The notes below the pieces were generated by a model. That model saw nothing but the letters and a program-made list of their open reading frames with translations, was not told where the DNA came from and did no database searches. 64,000 nt of DNA from Bacteroidota bacterium (GTDB taxonomy: Bacteria > Bacteroidota > Bacteroidia > Chitinophagales > Chitinophagaceae), in assembly GCA_003175695.1 (NCBI GenBank), contig PSRA01000058.1:1-64000 (forward strand), given 5' to 3'. The position numbers were made by a program, and so were the translations under genes. Below are positions 56,895 to 64,000 of the stretch, in pieces (position 1 is the first letter of the stretch; each line of letters begins with the position of its first letter).

Positions 56895-57371
56895 TTACCC
56901 CAATCCAAGAAATGAAGGCAAAGTGCTTTTTTCAAAGCGACCTGTCTTCTTCGTTAGTTTTATCCTGAAAACAATCCCTTTAATCAACCCAATTTCTGTC
57001 GGCGCAAAAGGCCACTCCGGTGAAAGTTTGGTAGTATCACTCGTTATAAGGGGTAAAACCCTGGCATGCAACTTATCCAAACCCTCCTTTCTCTCTTTAT
57101 CTTTAGTAAGTTCTTCAAAATCGCCCCAACAGATTACACTTCGCCAATCGGCCATATCTTTTGTCGAATCCACCTCAAAACATACATTCGGATTTTTTCT
57201 CATCATGTGAATCTTCAAGCCCTCCTGCGTATGTGCATAAACGTAACTTCCGTCATAAGCGTAACTGATGGGAACCACATAAGTCATATTTTCAACATGG
57301 CAACCTATTCTGCCTATGATTTGTTCGTGAAGCACTAATTCAATTTCTCCGGAATTAAGTTCTCCAAACAT
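56895..57371 (-). CDS. Pyridoxamine 5'-phosphate oxidase-like flavin protein
   Basis: I start at 57371 (MFGELNSGEIE); an ATG lies at 57401. The 158-residue protein is a split-barrel FMN-binding protein of the PNPOx-like family: GRIGCHVENMTYVVPISYAYDG, YAHTQEGLKIHMMRKNP, CFEVD and WRSVICWGDFEEL. Relatives bind FMN or F420 and reduce unknown substrates, and several occur in oxygen-limited stress regulons. A perfect FNR-like box lies about 51 bases upstream. Confidence 0.85.
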   Translation of the reverse strand: MFGELNSGEIELVLHEQIIGRIGCHVENMTYVVPISYAYDGSYVYAHTQEGLKIHMMRKNPNVCFEVDSTKDMADWRSVICWGDFEELTKDKERKEGLDKLHARVLPLITSDTTKLSPEWPFAPTEIGLIKGIVFRIKLTKKTGRFEKSTLPSFLGLG

Positions 57372-57416
57372 GATGTTAATTTTATACAAATGTAAGTGCA
57401 TTGCAGATCTTCCAAA

Positions 57417-57428
57417 TGATAATGATCA
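57417..57428. promoter_or_regulatory. FNR/CRP-like box upstream of PNPOx-like gene
   Basis: The perfect site TGAT-AATG-ATCA has its centre about 51 bases before the start at 57371, or 21 before the alternative start at 57401, which favours the former. Confidence 0.55.
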
Positions 57429-57767
57429 GGAAATGAAATGACTTTCGGCTCGTCCAATTTTGGATTTTGGCCAGTCGGATGAATATCATCAGGTTGGATG
57501 AATACCAACGCTCATACCAATCTGCTTCCTTCCGTTGCACTTTCAAATTTGTTCAAATGGCCTAAGGATATCGGCAATGAAAAAAACGTCCACTGTCGTT
57601 TCATCTTTATATCTTCTGAAAACATTTGACAAATACCACTTACGATTCTGACTACCATCATTTACATGATCCAAATACAAGCATATTTTTAATTCGTCTT
57701 GCGAGAGACGATAGATAAAAAACAATTCAGATAGTACAAAAAGCACTGTCGCTCGAAATCTAAATTG

Positions 57768-57848
57768 CAATACTTCTGGCTGGTAAAGCAAACTTCTTGA
57801 AATTTCCATGCGACGGCGCATGCCACCAGATCGAATGATCATTATCAA
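57768..57848 (-). pseudogene. ABC transporter ATPase fragment
   Basis: About 25 codons read SGGMRRRMEISRSLLYQPEV, which is the ABC signature helix of DrrA-like ATPases. Walker A, the Q-loop and Walker B are all missing. The frame goes on to 57543 but the remaining 75 residues show no ABC character. It is a relic, and the FNR-like box at 57836 lies inside it. Confidence 0.6.
57836..57847. promoter_or_regulatory. FNR/CRP-like box upstream of secreted NTF2-like gene
   Basis: The perfect site TGAT-CATT-ATCA lies about 67 bases before the start at 57909. Confidence 0.5.
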
Positions 57849-57908
57849 TATTCCTCGTGTTCAACGTCATAACACCTGGATATGATCATGACTATCTTTA
57901 AACAAAAA

Positions 57909-58403
57909 ATGAAATTCTTTCGCCTATTTATTATAATAATATTCGGAATCTTTGGGTCATTTCAACAAGCATCGTCACAAATTCGGCGGGAGGAAGAAAA
58001 AGACAGTGTCATTTGGAAAATGGCTGAGACTTTTACAAAATATTTTAACGAATCTGATACAGCCGGGATGAATCTCATTTTGTCGAATGATTTTATGATC
58101 CAATGGATGCATGAAAGTTTCTTAGGGAGGAAGAATCTATTTAAAGCAATGCTCGATACGGCGTTTCACCCTTCTTTCCAGTTTAAGCTGGTTCAGGATG
58201 CCAACACTGTGATCCTTTATTCGGATGATCATAGCGCAGTTTGTATCAACGCAAGCCTCATCTTACTCAATCCGGTTATGGCATCATCCCTTCAAAGCAA
58301 GAATGGATATGGAGAATGCATTATGTATTTCAAAGACGTATCTGGAAATTGGATGTTGAAAACTGTTCATCTTGACCTGCACTGTGGACTCTGCGGTTTC
58401 TAG
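57909..58403 (+). CDS. Secreted NTF2/SnoaL-like protein
   Basis: I start at 57909 (MKFFRLFIII). The 164-residue protein has a signal peptide (cleavage near SSQ) and an NTF2-like fold. An N-terminal helix (AETFTKYFNESDTAGMNLIL) is followed by FMIQWM and strands ending in GNWMLKTVHLDLHCGLCGF. The two C-terminal cysteines (C-G-L-C) could form a disulfide or bind metal. It resembles DUF4440-type proteins. An FNR-like box lies upstream, so it is likely part of the stress regulon. Confidence 0.7.
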   Translation: MKFFRLFIIIIFGIFGSFQQASSQIRREEEKDSVIWKMAETFTKYFNESDTAGMNLILSNDFMIQWMHESFLGRKNLFKAMLDTAFHPSFQFKLVQDANTVILYSDDHSAVCINASLILLNPVMASSLQSKNGYGECIMYFKDVSGNWMLKTVHLDLHCGLCGF

Positions 58404-58685
58404 ATCGCCAACCTCGATTTTCGGAAGACTTAAAAAATTACTCAATTACTCCTTACTTTAACTCACAGCATTGATTTCGCTCAGCACACCACCATACCGA
58501 TTTTCATACAGAAAAAATCGTTATAAAAGAAGCGAAACAATTGAAAGGGTTGTTGATTGCCGCATTGTAACGGAAATGTATGTTAATCAAGGCAGGAAGG
58601 ATATCACTAAAACCTTCCTGTGGATCTGCACAAGAAATCTTGTAACTCGAAATTCGCGATCCTACTGTCATTCTAACAATACCAA

Positions 58686-59072
58686 TTATACCCCATTAAG
58701 GACCTGCAACAGAGATTCTTTGACTTTCGTTGCAAAAGTTTTAAGTTCTAAATTATCAATGCTGCGCACCATTTCTTCTGGGTTTGCAATTAATACCTCA
58801 ACATCTCCATCATCGTGTTCCTGCACAATAACATTGCACGGAAGAAAAATACCAACCTTGTCATCTTCTTCTAAAGCTTCATAGGCAAAGTGTGGATTGC
58901 AAGCGCCAAGAATCATGTAATTCCTGAAATCTATGGCCAATTTTTTCTTCAGCGTTTCTTTCATATTTATCGACGTAATTACTCCAAATCCTTCTTTTTT
59001 CAATTCTTCTGTCACCCTCTCAATCGCTTCTTTATAATCAAAACGGACTTTCTTACTGAAATAATATTCCAT
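58686..59072 (-). CDS. DUF302 domain protein
   Basis: The 128-residue cytosolic protein is one DUF302 domain: YFSKKVRFDYKEAIERVTEEL-like start with EGFGVITSINMKETLKKKL, then YMILGACNPHFAYEALE and GIFLPCNVIVQE. The conserved G-C-N-P and L-P-C-N cysteines are present. The family role is unknown, but it is frequent in redox and sulfur clusters. No clear FNR-like box was found at the expected distance. Confidence 0.88.
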   Translation of the reverse strand: MEYYFSKKVRFDYKEAIERVTEELKKEGFGVITSINMKETLKKKLAIDFRNYMILGACNPHFAYEALEEDDKVGIFLPCNVIVQEHDDGDVEVLIANPEEMVRSIDNLELKTFATKVKESLLQVLNGV

Positions 59073-59267
59073 AACAAAAAATATAATTCAAAAATATTTG
59101 TGAGACTCTTGCCGATAACCATTTCTGCGAATGAATGACTTAACAATACTCCCTTAGTCTGCCTGTCAAGAAACTCAGCATCTTATCAAGAACTTGAAAC
59201 TCTACTACAACTTTCGCTTTGTTTCCATTCACTCATCCGCAGCCGTTCCAGTATCCTTTTGAAAAAT

Positions 59268-59750
59268 TTACGGCAACCTGACTTTAGAAGCCGTTCCTTC
59301 ATTTCGCTTGCTTGTAAAACTTCTATCACCTCCCAGAAGCTCAACATACTTCTTCACAATATTCAAGCCCAATCCGGTGCCGTGTAACCCTCCTACATTT
59401 AAAGCTCTGAAAAATTTTCCAAAAATGTTCTTCTGCTCTTCTTCGGGTATACCGATCCCTGCGTCTTTAACGGTTATGACCAAGTTATCGAAGCATTCGA
59501 TTGAAACCTGTATTGGCTTTTCTTCTCCCGAATATCTAATGGCATTTGAAAGAAGGTTGAGAAGAATATTCCTCAAAATTTTTTTGTCTTGTACTACCTG
59601 TTTTGCACCATCATAATGGAATTTCAGCCTCTCTCCAGGTTTAAGGGTCTGCATTACCTCTCCAATAATTTCCTGCGAAAATTCCTTGAGCTCAAAATCT
59701 TCTTTATTAACTGTTGTCTTTCCTTGCTCCAATTTTTCGAGCGAAAGAAA
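59268..59750 (-). pseudogene. Histidine kinase remnant, HisKA half lost
   Basis: The frame reads FLSLEKLEQGKTTVNKED and then a complete HATPase_c domain (NAIRYSGEEKP, DAGIGIPEEE, GTGLGLNIVKKYVELLGG). It is the C-terminal half of a kinase like the PAS kinase at 45889, which has FLSLGKLEEGR at the same place. A TAA stands right before FLSL, and no PAS or HisKA with a phospho-acceptor histidine exists upstream. The only start inside is TTG at 59732. It is probably a relic, though a free ATPase domain could still be made. Confidence 0.7.
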
Positions 59751-59921
59751 TTATTTATCCGAATCCATTCCGGTAAGCATCTAAAATCTACGATTTTGTA
59801 ATATCATCTGTTATAAATAAATGGAGTCCAATAATGCCGGCAAGAATAATTTTTTCATTGGCCAAAATTTTTGAGTGATGAAGAAAGTCTTGACAGCTAT
59901 CAGCATTTCATTCACTAAAAA

Positions 59922-60332
59922 CTAAAGTCTTTTTTCAATATCGAATCTTATGTCCGTTCCATACTGATTTTCTTCCAATGACTTTCTTCCCAATTCATTT
60001 TGTTCTTCTAATACCAGCTCATCCGTTCCGGCCGTTTGGATCCATTCATCTCCCTGTCGCCTGAAGATCTGAATGTTCAAACCGAAATGTTTGAGAAATT
60101 CCTGTTCGACTGACCCTGTCTTGTGATAAGAATGAATTTCGATGACGCCGGGTAATTGCTTATTTCTTACTTCACCGATCTCGAGTTGCTGTGGCAATAT
60201 ATGTTTCAAGGATGTCGGTTCCTGCCAATTATGTGGTTCATCAAAAAATTCGATCTTAAGAAACGGAAAATGGTCAGAAAATTCTCTGCATATTTCGCCT
60301 ATTTTTTTGTTATCATTAATTTCAATGATCAT
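59922..60332 (-). CDS. Conserved hypothetical, paralogue of 49568 gene
   Basis: The 136-residue protein aligns by pattern to the product at 49568: HFPFLKIEFFD, then SVEQEFLKHFGLNIQIFR, then DEWIQTAGTDELVLEEQNELGR. The N-terminal half is strand-rich and the C-terminal half helix-strand. No signal peptide and no known domain. Two divergent copies about 10 kb apart suggest an old duplication in the stress island. Confidence 0.7.
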   Translation of the reverse strand: MIIEINDNKKIGEICREFSDHFPFLKIEFFDEPHNWQEPTSLKHILPQQLEIGEVRNKQLPGVIEIHSYHKTGSVEQEFLKHFGLNIQIFRRQGDEWIQTAGTDELVLEEQNELGRKSLEENQYGTDIRFDIEKRL

Positions 60333-60425
60333 GATTCAGTTTTTAATATTACTCAAATAGCTCCTCGCCGGAGCCAATGTGGATTTCAAAAGGAGACCTC
60401 CTTGATTTAACCTCTCTGCGGTAGC

Positions 60426-60584
60426 TCAATTTCGCTGAATAAACTTCTGGTAAAGCATCGCCAGAAAAGCCATCAAGGCATCCCGAATCAAGTTCAATAA
60501 GAACACGCTAACTACCATTACACAAAACCATGCCACCAAAAAAGCGATTCGATATTTATTTGTATAATGTGGAGTCGGTCTCAC
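60426..60584 (-). CDS. Possible 52-residue membrane peptide
   Basis: A GTG-started frame encodes a basic N terminus (MRPTPHYTNKYRIA), a TM helix (about 13-33) and a C-terminal amphipathic helix ending QKFIQRN. There is no homology I recognise and no visible ribosome site, so this is tentative. Otherwise the gap 60333-60667 holds nothing I can name. Confidence 0.3.
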   Translation of the reverse strand: MRPTPHYTNKYRIAFLVAWFCVMVVSVFLLNLIRDALMAFLAMLYQKFIQRN

Positions 60585-60667
60585 TGGATTTTATTAAATC
60601 AATAGTTGATCAATTCTCACGATTAAGATTACACATAAACAAACTACTTCAATAATCGGACTCTTAA

Positions 60668-62068
60668 TCACACACCGAAAGGATAGGTTTCCGGAATTTC
60701 ATGCCCATCAGGGTTCAAATGAAGCGCATGCAAGGCTTTGGTTTCATCGAGGTGGATGAATGCATCATATCGCATGGGCAAAACGGTCGGAACATAATAT
60801 CCATATTTCTCATAAATTGAATTGTAAACCACTCCAACTGCCCGATGGCCGATATGGTTTTCCATCAAAGTGTTATTATCCACAAAGTCGTCCATCAATA
60901 ATAATTTGTTTTCCGGCCCTGCCTTGTGCAAAAGATGTTCCCAACTTCCTTCTCTTTCATTCGGTAACTGCATCGTAAGCATTTCTGACCCCCAACCTCT
61001 GCCCGCAACAACTGTACCTTTGTAGGAGCCAAACCCAACTAAGGCAACATCCATGTCGTGATATTTCAGCCTGGCGAGCTCACCGATATTATAAATGCCT
61101 TCAACAATCATATCCGTTGCTCTTGCATCTCCTACGTGTGTATTATGCGCCCACACAATCGCTTTTGAATTTGGGCCATGGAATGATAACAACCTGTCAA
61201 GCGTTTCTGCCATATGTTTGTCGCGGATATTCCAACTGTGAGGGCCTCCGGCAATCATGGCACGATAATACTTCTCGGCATTAACGGCAATGATAGCATT
61301 CTGTTCTGCGCTAAGAACATTCTCATGGTCGGTATTATAAGTCGGAAGTTTTCGATGAATTTCTTTTAATAAGTCAAGTACTGGTTGTTGACATAGTTCG
61401 GGAACAAATTGAGAAGCTCTTGCATAAGATGTCCCTTCGTCTTTATTGTAAGGTTCAAAACACTTGAACGCTTCTTCAGCAACTCTTAAAGCAGAAATAT
61501 CAGTCTTTTGGAGGTACTGCATGATGCTGTCCATGCTGTCCCATAGGCTATAGATATCCAGCCCGTAAAAACCTATCTTCCTATTTGCAGGCAATCCAAC
61601 ATTCCGTTTCTGCATCCAATCAGCCAGAGCCACCATCTCCCAATTAGCACACATCCATGTTGGCCAACGGTCAAATGCATGCAACAACTTGAAAGCACTC
61701 TTATGAAGAACATCATAACCCTTGATAAAACGATTGAGGAGGTAACAATCCGGCCAATCTCCTTCCACGGCTATGAAATTGAATCCCTTCCGCTCGATAA
61801 GATATTTGGAAATATGAGCCCGCCACATATAATATTCATGCGTGCCGTGACTTGCCTCCCCCAGCATGACAACCCTGGCATCCTGGATACGATCGAATAG
61901 CGGCTGCAAGCCAGCCTTGCTGCTTAAGGGATACGACCATTGCCTAATTGCATTTATTACGTCGGCTTCATCCAGTTCAGCATCTTTTGTGAAATAACGT
62001 CGCATAGCAAAATTCATGTACGTTCTAATTTCCTTCTTTACGCCTAATAGCCAAAAAACCTGCATCAA
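60668..62068 (-). CDS. Erythromycin esterase-like protein
   Basis: The 466-residue cytosolic enzyme belongs to the erythromycin-esterase/EreA-like superfamily: VVMLGEASHGTHEYY, NFIAVEGDWPDCY, GFYGLDIYSLWDSM, IVWAHNTHVGDARATDM and PMRYDAFIHLDET. The Glu and two His residues of the active site are present. The N terminus is uncertain: ATGs exist at 62068 and 62017. Members in soil bacteria rarely act on macrolides. The mycobacterial Rv2030c relative fuses this domain with a phosphoribosyltransferase and is DosR-controlled, which fits the gene set here. Confidence 0.9.
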   Translation of the reverse strand: MMQVFWLLGVKKEIRTYMNFAMRRYFTKDAELDEADVINAIRQWSYPLSSKAGLQPLFDRIQDARVVMLGEASHGTHEYYMWRAHISKYLIERKGFNFIAVEGDWPDCYLLNRFIKGYDVLHKSAFKLLHAFDRWPTWMCANWEMVALADWMQKRNVGLPANRKIGFYGLDIYSLWDSMDSIMQYLQKTDISALRVAEEAFKCFEPYNKDEGTSYARASQFVPELCQQPVLDLLKEIHRKLPTYNTDHENVLSAEQNAIIAVNAEKYYRAMIAGGPHSWNIRDKHMAETLDRLLSFHGPNSKAIVWAHNTHVGDARATDMIVEGIYNIGELARLKYHDMDVALVGFGSYKGTVVAGRGWGSEMLTMQLPNEREGSWEHLLHKAGPENKLLLMDDFVDNNTLMENHIGHRAVGVVYNSIYEKYGYYVPTVLPMRYDAFIHLDETKALHALHLNPDGHEIPETYPFGV

Positions 62069-62118
62069 AAGAACTACATTATTTATTAAAAAAAAATGAG
62101 ATTAATTATGATAACAAT

Positions 62119-62130
62119 TGACGATTGTCA
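62119..62130. promoter_or_regulatory. FNR/CRP-like box between ereA-like and DUF892 genes
   Basis: The perfect inverted repeat TGAC-GATT-GTCA lies about 55 bases before the DUF892 start and 57 before the erythromycin-esterase-like start at 62068. Confidence 0.5.
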
Positions 62131-62178
62131 TTTCTTATGAATTCTTTAGAAAATAAATTCGTTTAGAAAATTGATTTT

Positions 62179-62700
62179 ATGAAAAGCAATATTTTGAGCA
62201 TAGCTACTTTGAATAATCTCCTCGATTACGATGCTCGCAAGTTTGTAATTACTGAAATGCAACTGAAGACGATATTGCCATCATGGATGCTGAAGGCAAA
62301 TTCCTCAGCATTAAGATCGGTATTGCAACGATATCTTGATTATGTTCAAAAACATGTCCATAGTCTGGATTTCTTCATAGAAGAAGAAAAGATCGGTTCG
62401 CTCAGCCTGATCAACAGAGTGATGAATGCTTTTATTGAAGAAACAGAAACAAAATTGACGAGTTGCGCGGATCGAGAAGTGAAAGACGCTTGCTTACTCG
62501 GCAGTGTTCAGGCCATCAATCACTTCAAAATAAGTATGTATGGAACAGCTGCCGCATTCGCCAGGGCATTGGGAAAGGAGAAAGCTGCCAATATTTTCAG
62601 GGAAGCAGAATCAGACGAGAAACAGATCGATGACCGGCTTTCGCGCCTTGCGGAACATGAAATAAATATCAAGGCAAAAAATCCAATTCTCTCAACATGA
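62179..62700 (+). CDS. DUF892 (YciE/YciF-like) ferritin-like protein
   Basis: The 173-residue protein is a four-helix bundle of the DUF892 family: LDYDARKFVITEMQLKTILP, LQRYLDYVQKHVHSLDFF, CLLGSVQAINHFKISMYGTA and a closing ESDEKQIDDRL-RLAEHEIN helix. The Glu/His pairs of the di-metal site (E..H, E..H) are partly present (YVQKHVHSLD, AINHFK, AEHEI). Relatives are stress-induced and may store or bind metal. It lies 12 bases before the hydrolase-PRT gene and is likely co-transcribed. Confidence 0.8.
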   Translation: MKSNILSIATLNNLLDYDARKFVITEMQLKTILPSWMLKANSSALRSVLQRYLDYVQKHVHSLDFFIEEEKIGSLSLINRVMNAFIEETETKLTSCADREVKDACLLGSVQAINHFKISMYGTAAAFARALGKEKAANIFREAESDEKQIDDRLSRLAEHEINIKAKNPILST

Positions 62701-62712
62701 AAAGTTTAATTT

Positions 62713-64000
62713 ATGGATTATCGATTTGACAAAGAAGTAAATATCCCGGTCAAGAATGTCACATTAAAGGGTCACCTGACCGTTCCGACTGATGCAAGAG
62801 CGCTAATCATTTTTTCCCACGGCAGTGGAAGCAGCCGCATGAGTCCACGAAACCAGTTCGTTGCAAAAAAATTACAGGAGAGTCATTTTGGTACACTCTT
62901 ATTTGACCTGTTAACGCCATCAGAAGCCAGCCAATTTGAAAATCGACTCAATATTGATCTGCTGGCAAAAAGACTAGCTGAAGCAACCCAATGGGTGGAT
63001 AAAGTACCTGAAGCAAGAAATTGCACTATTGGATATTTTGGCGCCAGCACAGGAGCTGCTTCTGCCTTGAAAGTTGCTTCGACAAATCCGCGAATCCATG
63101 CCGTCGTATCCAGGGGTGGAAGACCGGACTTGGTGATGAATGAACTCCCCAATGTTCATGTCCCAACTTTATTAATTGTCGGAAGTCTGGACTATGATGT
63201 CCTGAACCTTAACAAACAAGCCTATTCACTCTTAGGCGGTGAAAAACGCATTGAAATCATAGAAGGAGCAACTCATCTTTTTGAAGAGAGAGATATGATG
63301 TCTCAGGTAACGAGGTCAGCCTCAGAATGGTTTGCAGAATATCTGCAAGCGGTATCAGAATTCGAAAAGCAGATTTCAGGCTTAACAAGAAATGATATGA
63401 AAGCAATATTCCATAACAGATTAGAAGCGGGCAAAATGCTCGCTGAAAAACTGAAAAAATACAAAAGTGAGGAAGGAGTAGTGCTTGCCGTACCGCGCGG
63501 AGGATTGCCGGTTGCCTACGCAGTTGCAAAGGAACTGGATTTTCCTGTGGAGATTGTGCTCACCAAAAAAATCGGCCATCCTGTGAATAAGGAATATGCC
63601 ATTGGAGCAGCGAGTCTGAGTGATTATTTTGTCATTCCACATGAAGATGTCTCAGATCTCTATATCGAAACAGAGGTTAAAAGGATTCGGAAAAGATTGA
63701 AGAAAATGTACGAATTATACATTGGCGGCAAAGAGCCGGAAAGTGTAGCGGGAAAAACCGTAATCGTAATTGATGACGGCATAGCAACCGGCAATACTTT
63801 GTTAGGAACGGTGCATTTATTAAGAAACGGTAACCCTGGCAAAATAATCATCGCTGCGCCGGTTGCGTCGCCCGCGGCTGTCAGGAAATTATCAAGAGTG
63901 GCCGATGATGTCGTAGTAAGAATTACACCAAAAGAATTTCATGGAGTTGGCGCTTTTTACAAAGATTTCAGGCAGGTTAGTGACGACGAAGTCTTATTCT
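62713..64000 (+). CDS. Alpha/beta hydrolase-phosphoribosyltransferase fusion, 3' partial
   Basis: An uninterrupted frame runs from ATG 62713 to the window end, with 429 codons seen. Residues 1-215 form a dienelactone-hydrolase-like domain (FSHGSGSSRMSPRN, nucleophile elbow GYFGASTGAA, acid in VGSLDYDV, IEGATHLFEE histidine). Residues about 235-429 form a phosphoribosyltransferase (VVLAVPRGGLPVAYAVAKEL, PRPP loop VIVIDDGIATGNT). This order and pairing resemble mycobacterial Rv0571c, a DosR-regulon protein. The role of the fusion is unknown. The stop codon lies beyond the window. Confidence 0.88.
   Translation, partial: MDYRFDKEVNIPVKNVTLKGHLTVPTDARALIIFSHGSGSSRMSPRNQFVAKKLQESHFGTLLFDLLTPSEASQFENRLNIDLLAKRLAEATQWVDKVPEARNCTIGYFGASTGAASALKVASTNPRIHAVVSRGGRPDLVMNELPNVHVPTLLIVGSLDYDVLNLNKQAYSLLGGEKRIEIIEGATHLFEERDMMSQVTRSASEWFAEYLQAVSEFEKQISGLTRNDMKAIFHNRLEAGKMLAEKLKKYKSEEGVVLAVPRGGLPVAYAVAKELDFPVEIVLTKKIGHPVNKEYAIGAASLSDYFVIPHEDVSDLYIETEVKRIRKRLKKMYELYIGGKEPESVAGKTVIVIDDGIATGNTLLGTVHLLRNGNPGKIIIAAPVASPAAVRKLSRVADDVVVRITPKEFHGVGAFYKDFRQVSDDEVLF

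Noticed and set aside
57543-57848. 101-residue minus-strand frame as an intact gene
   Set aside because: Only the first 25 codons resemble an ABC ATPase signature helix; the rest has no pattern, so I call a relic.
58471-58884. 137-residue plus-strand frame
   Set aside because: It overlaps the DUF302 gene on the other strand, has shadow-like composition and no motif. The gap 58404-58685 looks empty.

Overview
The window reads as a Bacteroidota chromosome, most likely Chitinophagaceae-like. This rests on a type IX secretion (T9SS) type B sorting domain paired with a PorP/SprF protein, several MacB/FtsX-type permeases of about 790 residues, a propeller sensor kinase with a LytTR regulator, moderate GC, weak Shine-Dalgarno sequences and hairpin repeats between genes. 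I saw no rRNA, tRNA, CRISPR array or intact insertion sequence.

Layout. 1-4.6 kb: the tail of a GH1 glucosidase, an AHSA1 protein, hemN and a permease. 5.2-14.6 kb: a co-directional block with a T9SS-exported multi-Ig protein, PorP/SprF, two small secreted proteins, a TPR protein and a membrane-anchored PP2C-type phosphatase with an altered metal site. 14.7-27.5 kb: YceI, a DUF4242 lipoprotein, a two-component system, a permease broken by one in-frame stop, a hydrolase, a lipoprotein and an intact permease. 27.6-34.4 kb: a tightly overlapped minus-strand operon resembling the Gram-positive dlt system. It holds two adenylation enzymes (one fused to a carrier domain, one to a methyltransferase-like domain), a DltD-like SGNH protein, a DltB-like MBOAT and a 45-residue membrane peptide ending in an F-x-Y-x-x-W motif like that of DltX. 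34.6-39.9 kb: LigD without a phosphoesterase domain, a cupin, a monooxygenase, a YncE-like propeller and a decayed aldo/keto reductase.

39.9-64 kb is a stress or dormancy island: CoA-transferase, two universal stress proteins, two P-type ATPases, a PAS histidine kinase, the RIC iron-sulfur repair protein, a receiver-CRP fusion regulator, class I aldolase, PfkB, Hsp20, alcohol dehydrogenase, a PNPOx-like protein, DUF302, an erythromycin-esterase-like protein, DUF892 and a hydrolase-phosphoribosyltransferase fusion. The gene set resembles the mycobacterial DosR regulon. Most promoters here, and those of hemN and yceI, carry an FNR/CRP-like inverted repeat TGAY-N4-RTCA, usually 50-105 bases before the start codon. 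Three copies precede the receiver-CRP gene. I infer a local regulon run by the PAS kinase and the receiver-CRP protein in response to low oxygen, redox or energy stress.

Several genes are decaying: a permease, an aldo/keto reductase, a DUF2892 gene, a histidine kinase remnant and an ABC ATPase remnant. Eight or more intergenic hairpins form at least one dispersed repeat family.
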